Shown here: piece by piece, positions 11,891 to 22,675 of the stretch | How positions within the stretch are numbered: the stretch's first letter is position 1 | Layout of the letters: each line of letters starts with the position of its first letter | Origin: Yamagishiella unicocca | Taxonomy: Eukaryota > Chlorophyta > Chlorophyceae > Chlamydomonadales > Volvocaceae | Assembly: GCA_003116995.1 (NCBI GenBank) | Contig: BDSL01000026.1 | Location: forward strand, 558,001 to 622,000 | Direction of reading: 5' to 3' | Length of the DNA: 64,000 nucleotides | The notes under the pieces: generated by a model | What the model was told of the DNA's origin: nothing | Seen by the model: the letters and a program-made list of their open reading frames with translations, nothing else | Databases searched by the model: none | Translations under genes and position numbers: made by a program

Positions 11891-13404
11891 GACAGCGCTC
11901 GAATGGGACGTGGGCATACCCCGCTGAGCTATCGACGTCAGCCGCCCTGTCGGACTCTGTCAGGGTGGTTGCTGTGGGTAATAGCGAGTACTGCAACAGT
12001 ACCTGGATCTAGGACCCAAGGGCCGCACGGGGGGGTCACCTGGGGTCGGTGACTAGGACGAACCCGCCCAGAGTGCTGACCACGTCATGAGGGGCGTCCT
12101 GCGTGCGTTGTGAGCCCGGTCCGGTCCGGTCAGGACTCGCGATGGCTAGGGAGGTACACGCACAGTAAAGCGTTCAACCCTGTTCAACATGCTGCCGAGG
12201 TCAAGAGTCAGGTGGAGTCAGCGGACCTCATGGCCTGAAAGACGAAGCTGACCCACGCGGCCTTTGACAGGCAGGATTAAAACATCCCAGCGAGCCCTTT
12301 TTATCCGTCCCACCGCGTTTTCGGTGGTCTTGGTTTGCATAACGCGGAGGGGCGCTGGCCGGGCGTCGCGACTTGCGTGCCTCGGATGGCCTGACAGTAA
12401 TGTCTGGGAGCCAACAGTCGCAGACGCTGGCAGCCGAGTTTAGGAAGTCGGCCTGCTGCAAGCGAATGAGGATTGATGCCTTCCCTAAACCAGAAGCGCT
12501 GGGCTGGGCTGTTGCGCCCCTCCTGAGGGGTTTCTTGGACCTTGTCTCGGACGCCTCGATTCGGCATGAGGCAGCACTCGGCAGAGCCTCGCCTCCCACG
12601 GCGAGCTGCTCACACTCTACTAGCACGTGATCAATAGCGACTAGATGCCCTACGAGCACGGCTTAGTGGCCTGGCGTGCGCGCACGCCCCAGCTAAAAAT
12701 GACTCATGGATTTCGTCGTACATCCGCAAAACGTACGACCGAGGCATGGGCGCTACGACGCGGGCCGGCACGCCCCAGTTGAATTCCAGACCAGCAGGGC
12801 TTGGTGTGGGTCTCACCACCCGACTAGCCTCAACTCGTGAAGCGCTACCCTGGAATTCACGTGACCGTGCAGTCCAGGCGAGCCGTGTTCGTGGAGCAGA
12901 CTAAGAACTAATGTTTTAGTGTGACTGCTGTCGCGCTGTAGCCTGCACTTCAGGTTGCGCTGCATACCCTGCCGCCACCCCTCCTTGATCCTTGATGCGG
13001 CCCGCTCATATGCTCTCGCTCGAGCCGTCTCGTCATGAACGGTGGCAGATCTCCCGTCCGCTGACCTCAAACCTCTAAAGCCTAAGGCCGGAAATGACAC
13101 AAAAGGGTCTGGACCGATGCACTCGCCGCCTACATGGATTCTGTGCGTCTACCCTATGGGATGCCAATCGCCGCGCCCAGCTGCAGCTACGCCATTCACG
13201 CAGCCCAACTATTTGGGCTTGCCTGTGCAGAGCATGCGCTGATGAACTACGTGGGTCGGGGCCAGCACCCGACATCAGTCCCAGCTCGCGTTCCCGCCCC
13301 GCTGCTGTCCAGCTCGATGTCAGACGGGAGCATTCGTGCATGCGTGCCATGCGGAGGCGTGACGCCCACTCTTTGCACACGTTACAACCGGCTAGTCAGT
13401 CAGC

Positions 13405-14698
13405 TTAAGCCTCAACCTGCTCGCGAAGACGGCGGATGGTGGACCGGACGGTCACCGACGAGGCGGTGCTGCGAGAGGGAGGGCGGCCGGGGGCAGGAGA
13501 GGGCAGGCCACGGTATCAACAGCGATTGGTTGGCGTGTCTTCGGGCGACAATGAAGGCAACCGACGAATATAATCGCGCCAGGGGGTTTAGTCTCGACAG
13601 GTTCGACTGTACCAGAGCTTCGTTGCGAGGTGCCTCAAAGGTTGCGCATGCAGTACGACCGACCACGTGGCGACCAGCAACCGTGGTCTCTTTCGGTTAC
13701 CACTCCCAAGTTCATCGGCCCTCTTTGGTTGGGCTTGAATAGACATCCCTAAATGTAAATCCAGGGAACGCCATTCCAGACACATCCACTACTTCCGTCC
13801 TGACGTTCCGCTTCCGAAGTCCCTCCCCGCGAACATCCCAATCCTGAATTGTCAAACCATGATTTTAGCGACCTGCTAGACTGACGTTCAACTCCGTTGC
13901 CGCCCCATCAACCCGTCCGACCCGAGCCCAACCTCGTGCCCTTCCAAGACCCCCCCCCAGGGGAGCGCACGCGGACACGGATGGGCAGCGCCAGAACTTA
14001 CTTGAGGGTGTACGCGCCACCGGCCTGGACCTTGCCGCAGGCCTTGCAGCCCCAGATGCCGACCGCCTGGCGCTTCATGGAGTACTGCAGGCATATGTGC
14101 AGGGTGCGGCCGAGGTTTGTGGAAGCAACGAGGCACAGACTCGCCCGCAAAAGTCCCCATATATGGTTATCATTCAGCGCTGTGCTCTCCTTAGCGCCCC
14201 TGCAGAGACGTGCTACGCGGCATGGCTCCGCCGGCGGGGTAATCGAGTCGGCCACAAACACGCAATCAGATTCACACAACCCGAGGAAAGAATATTGATT
14301 TTTGCTGATGACATGTGCAACACGGTGCAGCCGACGGGCGCTGGCAGAGCTGCCTGGCGAGCATCGCCTCAGCCAAGGCGTAAGTGCAGCTCCATATGCA
14401 AAATAAAAACCTGATGAACAGAGCCATAGCCTTATCATCAAAGTGCAGCGGCTCGTTTGACTGTTTACCTTGCCGCAGAAGTGGCAGAAGTACTTGGAGT
14501 GCTGGCTGACCTCCATCTTCTTGATGACCTTACGGAGACTCGCACCATAGCGAGTACCGTACTTGCCGACGATGCCGACCTTCTTCGTGCGCTTCGACTG
14601 CGATTAGCAAACCGGGACGCACATGAGCTATGTGGGTCGGCGGGCCAAGTCGGCGCGCGTGCATTGATAAACCTATGTCATCCTGGCCTGCTCACCAT
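13405..14698 (-). CDS. RPL37A: 60S ribosomal protein eL43 (RPL37a), 4 exons, 92 aa
   Basis: A structural protein of the large cytosolic ribosomal subunit. Exons: 14696-14698 (the ATG alone), 14469-14597, 14002-14084, 13405-13468. Together they give 279 nt, i.e. 92 aa, which is the standard family length. The protein opens [19 protein letters not shown] and carries the zinc-finger cysteines of the family (CHFCGK and GCKACGK) and the family C-terminus [12 protein letters not shown]. The first exon consists only of the start codon followed by GTGAGC. I chose it because exon 2 begins in phase 0 at SKRTKK and no nearer ATG fits. Confidence in the identity is near certain; the one-codon first exon is a little less sure. 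Confidence 0.95.
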
Positions 14699-15569
14699 CT
14701 TTCACCGTTGTTCTTACGGAGCAGAAGAGGAAGGGGCCGTGTTCGGGCGCTCGCTTTGCAAAACTTCTGTGCGGCGGCCGCCCTGGAGCACACGGGATGG
14801 ACCAGACAGGTAATCCTTTGCAACCCGGACACTTCTGCTCATAGCCAGCTGATTAGTGAAGACTAATGCCAAAACTCAAGGCATCTAAATGGCATGGCAA
14901 GGGTATAGGAATCCTAACTGCGCCTCCTCTCACTGTTTCCTTTCCATGTTGAGCCTGGACTGTACAGATGAGCGTGTTCATGGTCATGTTAATCTTCATA
15001 CGACACGTTATGCAACTGCAAGCCAAGCTTGGTCTCGTGCTGGCGCATACACAGCCGGGTGAATAGCACACCTCATGGAGTGGCAAGTGGTGCACAGCTG
15101 TTACAAGTGGACATTTGCTTAGGCATATTGATTGTTCCAGTGGAGTCCGGACCGAGACAGGCGACCAATGTCTTGAGCACAGCTGCAGCGGTCTGGGACG
15201 TCTTGGGACATCCTCCGCAAAGGTGCGCCGGGGGGCAAACCGCGGTATCCGTACCCAAACCCTCCTACCCAGACCCTCTTGTGGCGTCCTTGCCAGATAG
15301 GACTTCACTACTCAGGGTTGCACACTTGCAACTCCTCCAAAAGCCGCCAACCCATGCGTATCGTGTCGGAAGCAGCTGGCGGCTGCGCGGGAGCTGCAGG
15401 CCCGCTAAATAGTTAGGCCCGGACGATAGGGCTTAAGAACCCAGCATTCAAGGGGCCTCAGCGGACATGTCCGCACGCCACTGTTACGGGAGTGGCTTGG
15501 GTATCTCCCGTGAGTCGGGTACCTTGTCCGAATATCTTTCAAGCAAAAGGATATAAGTTAAAACCTAGG
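14699..15569. other. Upstream region of RPL37a
   Basis: It holds the presumed RPL37a promoter and nothing else I can identify. Open frames are short and overlap on both strands. Confidence 0.4.
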
Positions 15570-15675
15570 AACGAGAAAGCTGCGCGCTGCGGCCCGCTTC
15601 GGCGACGGTGAAATACCACTACTTTTAACGTTGTTTTACTTATTCCATTATTTGGAGGCGGGACTCTTGCTGACC
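15570..15675 (+). pseudogene. Fragment of nuclear 25S/28S rRNA gene
   Basis: From about 15593 the plus strand reads GCTTCGGCGACGGTGAAATA, then CCACTACTTTTAACGTTGTT and TTACTTATTCC. This is the strongly conserved segment of plant and green-algal large-subunit rRNA around the GTGAAATACCACTAC motif. Sequence on both sides departs from rRNA, so this is an isolated fragment and not an rDNA unit. It lies about 80 bp from a truncated metallopeptidase fragment, which suggests both were captured at one rearrangement point. Confidence 0.75.
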
Positions 15676-15749
15676 GCCACGGGAAACCCCTCACGGCCAT
15701 CTGAAGGCCTACATGTGCCTAACCAACGTCAGCAAGGGTGACGTGTTTT

Positions 15750-15950
15750 CCTCCCAAGTCAACAGCGGTGCGCGCACGGTGGTCGAAGATTCGTGCTGAA
15801 CGGAGTAGATTGTTGGTGGACAAGCCCTTGGTGCTGCTGGTGCCTGCTCGCGAGGGCGGCAGTTACCAGCAGCAGCCCTGATGCCGACAATGCCCCCGCC
15901 GGCCTGCGCTCAGCAGCGATCGCTGGGCCCGCTGCCTGTGCCATCAGCAG
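15750..15950 (-). pseudogene. Fragment E: N-terminal remnant of an OMA1-like metallopeptidase copy
   Basis: The minus strand encodes MAQAAGPAIAAERRPAGALS and then RHQQHQGLVHQQSTPFSTN. This closely parallels the N-terminal exon of the four copies to the right (MAQAAGPAI, RHQQHQGG, CSTNASTTVGA). Similarity persists at DNA level, with a frame change, to about 15770 and then stops near the rRNA fragment. None of the downstream exons are present on its 3' side. It is therefore a truncated, non-functional piece of a fifth array member. Confidence 0.75.
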
Positions 15951-16614
15951 TGTCGAATCCCGCTGGCTCCAAAGCTCACTGCAAGGGAAGCCAGAGGGCC
16001 AGGAAGGCGCTTCGTCGACGTTTGCGCTTTAGGCGGCGTTGGATCCCAGGCAGCGAGCAGGCCAGGCAGCGAGCAGCTTGGGTTGCCCGACTTGCGTGCA
16101 TTACGGCTATGAGTACTACGCCACGAGCAGGGCCGAGAGCATGGTTTCTCGGGTGACTGGTTCATATGGTGAACGCCTGGAGCATGCGATGTTGGTTGGA
16201 CAGGCGGCAGGCAGCCATTAGTCGCTAATGTCCGGCGGCCCAGCCACCATGAGGTCTCCGTTATGCCACAGTGGTCTCTCGCCTTAGTGACTAGCTCATC
16301 CAGCCGATCCAGCTATTGGGCGATACCTACCGTAAGGGTCTCCCATAGCGCTGGCTTCGCTCGCGGTGCAGCTGCCCGGTGCGTACCCAGCGGGGTAACG
16401 CCAAATGTGCGGCTGCGCGGCCCGCTCGATTGCTGCGGGGAAAGGATGGGGTGGCGCCGGTGCATTGTGTCAGGTGGGCGTGGGGCAAGGTGGCTATGCT
16501 AGTCGCCAGCACCATTACTTCCCTATTTCCGAGAGATGCGGTCCAGGGACTACAGACATTTCCACCATGCCACGTAGTAGTAACTTTGACCCAGATCATG
16601 TGTAACATCCATAC

Positions 16615-19600
16615 CTGCGACCTCGTACATCTTGAATGCGTCCGGCAGGTGGCGCCCCATCAACCTCGCCCGGTCCAACCTCGGGGGATGGGGACTGTCG
16701 GCGCGCTGCGGTCACGGACACAGGAATTGAGGTGCCGGGTTTACCGTAGCGTCTCCCGCTCTTGTTATTGCAGGAAAGGGCGCTCCCCTGGGCGCATCCG
16801 CAGCCCATCCGCAGGTTCCGTCGTCCTGTCCGCAGTGCTGAAGCTTTAGCCAAGAGTACTAGTCCACATTACAGTGGGTTCTAAACTAAAAGGCAAAACC
16901 ATCGGGCACATCGCCTAACACTGAAGGAGACACTGCAGGAGACTTAGCACCCTGACTGTTGATGTGCCTCAGGGTGCTGGGCTAGGCAGGTGAAACCCTA
17001 GCTTGCCAACGCAACTCCACACATGCACTGTAACAATTATTACTACAGCAGTGAATCGACCCTGTGGCAAGGTTACGGTGGTTCTGCCGTTCTGCTTTTT
17101 TGTCTGCAGCCTGCAGCCTGCAGGTACAGGTCCACTATGAATCGACACTGTGGCGGTCCGCAGGGTGCTCCTGGGCGTATGGCATCTTAAGTTTCGTACC
17201 TGCGGGTTGCGGCGCTCGTTCCGTGATGCCTTCAGGGTTCTGGCTACCGCGACCTCGGGGTTGTAGCCAGCGCGGGCTGCCAGGTACATGCCGATGACGT
17301 CGGCCTCGTGCTCGCGGCTGCATGACAGGATAGGACTCAGTTACTAGTGGTCCTAGTTAACGAGCAAATTCGTACAAACAGCGAAGTATACAGTACTGCC
17401 CATATAAGTTAGTTGGTCAGTTACCTTCGGCGGAACGCCATGGGCGTCACTGTGGACAGGGTTGTCACGGTCAGCCAAAGGGTCTCCAGGAATACCAGGA
17501 AGGTCATTGAGCATGGGATTGTGTAGTGGCGAGAAATCAAGTCGATCAGGTCATCCGTCTGCGAACGCATTTCGAGAAAGGCACAATCGTTAACACTCGC
17601 CAGTCAGTTCAAACCTGTTGAAAGGAAGCACGGAATGAGACAAATACACGGTCGGGATAAAGCACTCTTCCTTCCGGACTGGGTGTTGGCCCGTTCTGAG
17701 TGGGGATCTTCTTCTTGGGTCTCAGGTGGGGTTTTCCTTGTCGGCTGGTTGAGGCGCTCTTTTGGCTCCTCTGGCGGAGGGGCTGCTTGGGTTGCAGTTG
17801 GTGGACTACTGGTAGGGGAGCCATTAAGGGTACAGCCTGGGTGGTTACAGTGGGTTCCAGACCAAGATATTGTTCTCTGGGCCCTTGTTTGGTGTTTCTT
17901 GCGGGTTTCTGGTGGTTTTGCCGTATCTCAGTAGACTGTTTTTTATTCCTGGCAAGACACCCAATCATTTTAGTTGTTGAAACGGTTACAGTGGGTTCCA
18001 GACCAAGAGGTAGAGTAGTTTAGTGTCAGGCGATGCGCCCAATGGATCTACCTTAAAATCTGAGGGCCACACGAACAGTCGTACAATATACACGACGAAC
18101 CCAATGCAGAAGCCCTTAAGGCATGATCGTAGGAGTAACTACTACAGTGCTCGGTTTCTGTCTCTTTCGTCTCCTTCAGTGTCAGGCGATGTGCCCGATG
18201 TTTCTACCTTCTGGTCTGGAACCCCACTGTAACAGTTACCACTACAGTACACGATGGGAGTCAGCCGGCGACAAGGTCGGTAGCGAACGATGAGCCTCAC
18301 ACGACTCATCAGGACACTGGCGGCCCCGTGCGGCGAATGCAGTTTGTTAACCGCTTGGTTGCGCAAGGTCGGCAAACAAAACGGTGGCGCAGCAGCTGCA
18401 CCTACATTTGCAAGCCGGTGGGTACCTTTTTTCGGGTACGTACCTTGTGCCTGGCCAGGACGTGGGCAGCCTCATGCCCCAGCATCCAAGCCAGGTAATT
18501 ATCATCCTCCTTATCGTCGCGTAGTTCGTCCATCACGTCCCCATTCACCACGACCTGCGACCGGCAGATCCGATAGTACCCGGCGTATGTCATTGCATGG
18601 AACCAAAAGGCTGAACCATTGGGCGTTCCGTCGGACACTTGAAGGAGACGAAGGAGAGAGACAGCAACCCAGCCGCACTGCACCAAAGGCAAACCATCAA
18701 GGCCAATCAGCAGTCCAGAGGCCACAAACAGCCCCAGCCAGCACCCCAGGGGGACTTTGCCTTGTTGGCTCCCTTACGAGGAACGCACCTAGTTACTACC
18801 TGCCGGCCATCGCGTGGGCGGCAACCCCCAACCCGTGGAGTTTCTCGCATCCTACCTAATACAACAGCCTCGTGGCTCACATTAGCGTTACATCCCGTGG
18901 CAAGGGCTGGCGCATTGTTAATTGCTACACGGCGGTTGGTCGCTGACGGCTTACCTTGCCAAACCCAAAGGTGGCGGCAGCGTACGAGGCCGTGGGGTCC
19001 TGGACGACGATGAACTCCCACTCCAGGTCCTTCACGTGCTCGTAGCTCCCACCACCGGCACCGTCCGCTGCCGCCGCTGCTATTTCCTTGCCGATCCGCT
19101 GCACGCGCTTTACATGCGGGTGCCTCTCGGGCAGCAACCTGCCCTCGGCCTTGGCCTTGGCCTTGAACTGCACCCGGCATGGACAAGGGGGGCAAGCAAA
19201 GGGCGCAAGCTAGTGTAGCTGCTGCCCCAAAACTGCGGCAGTTGACAACACCATCGATATCTCATATCGTTAACTGACCTCCGCAAATCCCGATTTCAGA
19301 AAATCTTCATACGTTTTGTTAGCCTCGCCCGGCACTCCAGCCACGTGGAGGCGCCCGGTGTACGGCACTGTCTCCAAGGAAGGCGCAGCGGTCATTTTTT
19401 GTTGTTGAATCGACAGGGCCACATCGAGCACAATATTAATGATGGTGCAATAGGCACTGCGAGGGGTGAACAACGGGCCGTGCGCGGATATTAGTTATTG
19501 GAAGGACGCCCTGACTCACTGAAGGACGCGCCGTAAACACATCCACATTTTGCGTAGCACATACAAGTACAAGAGCTTGCTGGAATCATCGCAGAGGCTT

Positions 19601-20229
19601 ATCCCACATGTTCGCTTCGTCAGCAAACGACCAACTCACATTATCACCCGCCAGTCGTCTCCGAATATGCCGTCACCCCAGCGACCACTGCTGCCGGACG
19701 ACTCCTGCTTCTGGTTCCGTTGCTCCTGCTCCTGCTTCCCATGCGACTTGGCCGGTGCTTGCACCTGCGACCCTGCTTGATCTTCGGCTCCAGCCACCAG
19801 CGTTTGGGACGGTGCAGTCGCTACTGCGCAAAAGCCACGGGATCCGAAGGTGCTGAATGCGCCTGAAGGGCTGGTCCTCAGTACTGGTCCATGGTTGAGG
19901 GTCGACGAAGGCAGCAGTCCGCTGCGCCCTGCTGCCGCCGCGCAGGAAGGCGAGGTGCCACCAGCAGCACCCCGCGCCATGTTTTTGCTGGAGTAGTAAC
20001 GACCCGAGGTCGCAGTCGGCGATGCGCCTACTGTAGTCGAGGCGCTGGTGCTACAAAGAATTCGTTGCTGGCTAATTAGCCCTTGTTGATGCTGCTGGAG
20101 GCGGTGCACGAGGGCGGCAGTTACCGGCAGCCGCCGTGATGCTGACAATATCCCTGCCGGCCTGCCAGCGGCTATGGTTGCTGAGCCAGCTGCTTGCGCC
20201 ATTATCACTCCCAAAGCAAATCGCTCCAT
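16615..20229 (-). CDS. OMA1: OMA1-like M48 metallopeptidase, copy A (zinc motif intact)
   Basis: Likely a mitochondrial inner-membrane zinc metallopeptidase of the OMA1 type. Exons: 19640-20229, 19279-19456, 18955-19167, 18444-18554, 17425-17558, 17200-17317, 16615-16705; about 478 aa before a possible short last exon. Residues 1-197 are Ala/Ser/Gln-rich with an Arg-containing N-terminus (MERFALGVIMAQAAG), plausible as a mitochondrial targeting region. Exon 2 has a hydrophobic segment, then PYTGRLHVAG. The active site GHEAAHVLARH has HEAAH at 354-358. A second hydrophobic segment follows in exon 5, then REHEADVIG (HEAD at 412-415) and the C-terminal SPHPPRLDRARLM, which parallels the STHPS region of OMA1. 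After exon 7 either a donor (GTATGG) is used or translation reads on to a TAG near 16551. The family call is firm; the substrate is unknown. Confidence 0.8.
18600..18805 (-). mobile_element. SINE-like dispersed element in intron 3 of copy A
   Basis: A diverged copy of the dispersed family defined at 28238-28649, in reverse orientation. It starts near GGAACCAAAAGGC and includes the complements of GGTTTGCC and of CCCCCTGGGGTGCTGGCT. It sits wholly within the intron 18555-18954. Confidence 0.65.
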
Positions 20230-22675
20230 ATCTCACTGCGGGACCCGCAAGGTAGGGACGGCAAAGTAACGTGGGGTAAGGCAGGCACGGAAGCCAGCAT
20301 CTTCCGTCGCCCAACAAGGGTGAGCATACCCGAAGACATCGTAAATGTTGCACTTTTCTACTGCACTCGGGGCGTATCTACCCTGCCTGGCCCCTCGACA
20401 GCGCCTCGACGCGACTCGACGAGACGGCTGTTTTTTTTGCCCGCCAGCATTGTTTGGGCAGGAAGCAGCCGGCGTTCTTCACACAAGCCTCACCCGTAAG
20501 ATAATCTCGCCTAGAAGTTTTTCCCAGGCTGGCCCGGATGGAGCCTTGGCGATAGGTCGCGGTAGGCCAGCGGTCACCAGCACAGCGGGCTTGTTGGTTC
20601 AGCCAACAGAAATATTACGCTTCATATAAATAGCTGCACAAGCTCCAGATATTGTCCAGCGAATGCATACGAGTTGACAAGGGACGCGACGTTTCCCAAG
20701 CTCCGAAACCGTCGCTGAGTGTAACGCACCGAATTGCGCAGTTTCCTTCGCAAGAATCAAGATTACTTCCGATATGCTACCAGTGGGGCTGAATCCATCC
20801 ATCCTCTTCACCGATCGGCTTACGGGTTCGCGCACATACATGCACCTTCATCCGCAGGATGTTGCGTCCGTTGCTAGATATTTGCGCTGCTAAAGCGTGC
20901 TGTTAATTTCTGTTTACTCACCCAGCCACGTGTGACTTAATGTTACTCGTCCGCGGCAGGGCCTGAAGCAACCTTCACACCTTAACGGCAACCTAACAGT
21001 CACCTGGAAGGAAAACACATAGCTCGTGTTGGTTTGATCTGTTACGCAGCATAATGTATGCCAACATAATGAGATGGTTCACAATCTCAGATCTAATGGA
21101 TGCCAGGGGACGCTTCGACCAACAGCATTGACGGGTAGTTTTTATGCCGTTATTATTTTATTCTGATGTGCCGTCCTCGTCTAACATAGCTGCGTGCTAA
21201 CATAGCTGCGATGTCGCTTACATGGCTTCATATCTTCACGTCTTCTCTACTACTGTAACATTCATCCTTTCTTGTATCCTTGCTTCCTGCCTCTTCCAAA
21301 GACCCGATCTTCATTCCTTCATTTCAGCCGGCCGGTTCCTACTCCACACGCAATCGCATATTAGGATTTCCCGGGCAGCGGCTTCACTAATGTTTTGTTG
21401 ATGCGATAACGGCGCTACAGGTCGAGACTGGCAGTGCGCAGGTGCGGAAGCACCAGCATGCGCACCCTTGCGCACCACATCCTGCTGCTGTTCAACAAGC
21501 AAATGTCCCTGATCCTCCTTGTCTGATAAATATGCGGTTGCCCGTGCGCAAGGCAGGTAAAGATAGAAGCATGCCGCTGGGCACTGCTGCTTCAGCTCAT
21601 CAATGTTTGCATCATTAGCACACTACTCACGCGGGCTGAACGAGAGGCTGTAGGGCTCATCAGTGTGGGCCACCTGGCACAGGCTGAACGATGGGGCTGT
21701 GGGCCCCGAGCTTTCGGGAAGGGGTGGCCACACGCTGACCGTTACAAACCAAATAGGGCACTAGAACGTCCGATATTACTTGCACGCGACCATTGCCGTG
21801 CCTGCAGGTCTAAGGAGAGGCAGCCAATCATTATTTCGCACTTAAACATAGGCACACTCACAACATCGCCAACCGGCCGGTACGCTCAAAGCAAAACTTA
21901 CATCCATAATGGCCTCATATGCAGACGTAACGCCCACAGAGTCAGCTTTGCCCAAGCGTCACGTACATACCACAGAAGAGACGCAGACAACAGCCATTAG
22001 CACCAAAGACCGTGCAATAGGTGCCGCCAGCCCTGTTAACCTCAGTCCCTCGCTCCAGGTCATATACAGCAGGATAACCCGACTAACCCCCGGGTCGTTG
22101 AAAGACACTGATTAGTGTTCCATGTCGGCGGGAGGACAACCACCGTGATCTACGGGTCATGTACAACATTATGTGGCGGCAGCAACGAATGCGTTCCCCC
22201 ACAGGCACTAAGCCCCATGACACAGCCTAGTACTATTTATTATATTTCAGTGTCAGGCGATGCGCCCGATGGCTGTACCTTCTGGTCTGGGGCCCACCGT
22301 CACAAGTTACCACTACTAGCCGGCGTGCCAGCAAGGCATTAGGCAGGTCTCCATTGTGACCAGTACTATCGTGCCTTATGCTATTGTTGTTGTTGTAACG
22401 GTTACAGTGGTATGCTGTGTACCTCATGAAGCCAGCCTATGGTACATACCGTACGTGTGGCCCACCTGCCCGCTGCGCACGCAGCTCGAGAACTCCGCCT
22501 GGCATGTCGCGCATCCTGTATCACCATAGGGGGTGGCACACGGTGTAGGGTTTAAGCAAGAGGTCAGTTGAATGCGGGGCTATATCCAAATGAGGCAGGT
22601 GGCAGCAATGCGCGTGGCCGACACCTTTCTTTCCAAGACGGGTCAGATGATGCCCTTGGATACGAAGCTTCATAC
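20230..22675. other. Spacer between copies A and B
   Basis: It holds the 5' flank of copy A and the 3' flank of copy B. Segments recur in the next two spacers: 20340-20430 matches 27240-27330 and 33330-33420, and 21400-21830 matches parts of 28030-28800 and 34430-35000. A short dispersed-element copy lies at 22247-22318. No other gene is recognisable. Confidence 0.55.
22247..22318 (+). mobile_element. Short copy of the dispersed element, 3' of copy B
   Basis: It begins CAGTGTCAGGCGATGCGCCC and ends near CACAAGTTACCACTACTAG. It shares GGCTGTACCTTCTGGTCTGG with the copy at 29341-29413, and the DNA to its left is also shared. The two therefore look like one ancestral insertion that was later duplicated. 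Confidence 0.7.

Larger units (their letters stand above)
9958..13404. other. Spacer between BBS2 and RPL37a
   Basis: It holds the BBS2 promoter side and the RPL37a 3' side. Apart from one weak exon-like open frame and a G-rich tract (listed separately), I see only short, overlapping frames and no recognisable gene. Confidence 0.45.

Noticed and set aside
13042..13742. Plus-strand frames over the RPL37a 3' end
   Set aside because: They overlap the antisense of a real exon (13405-13468) and have no coding character elsewhere.
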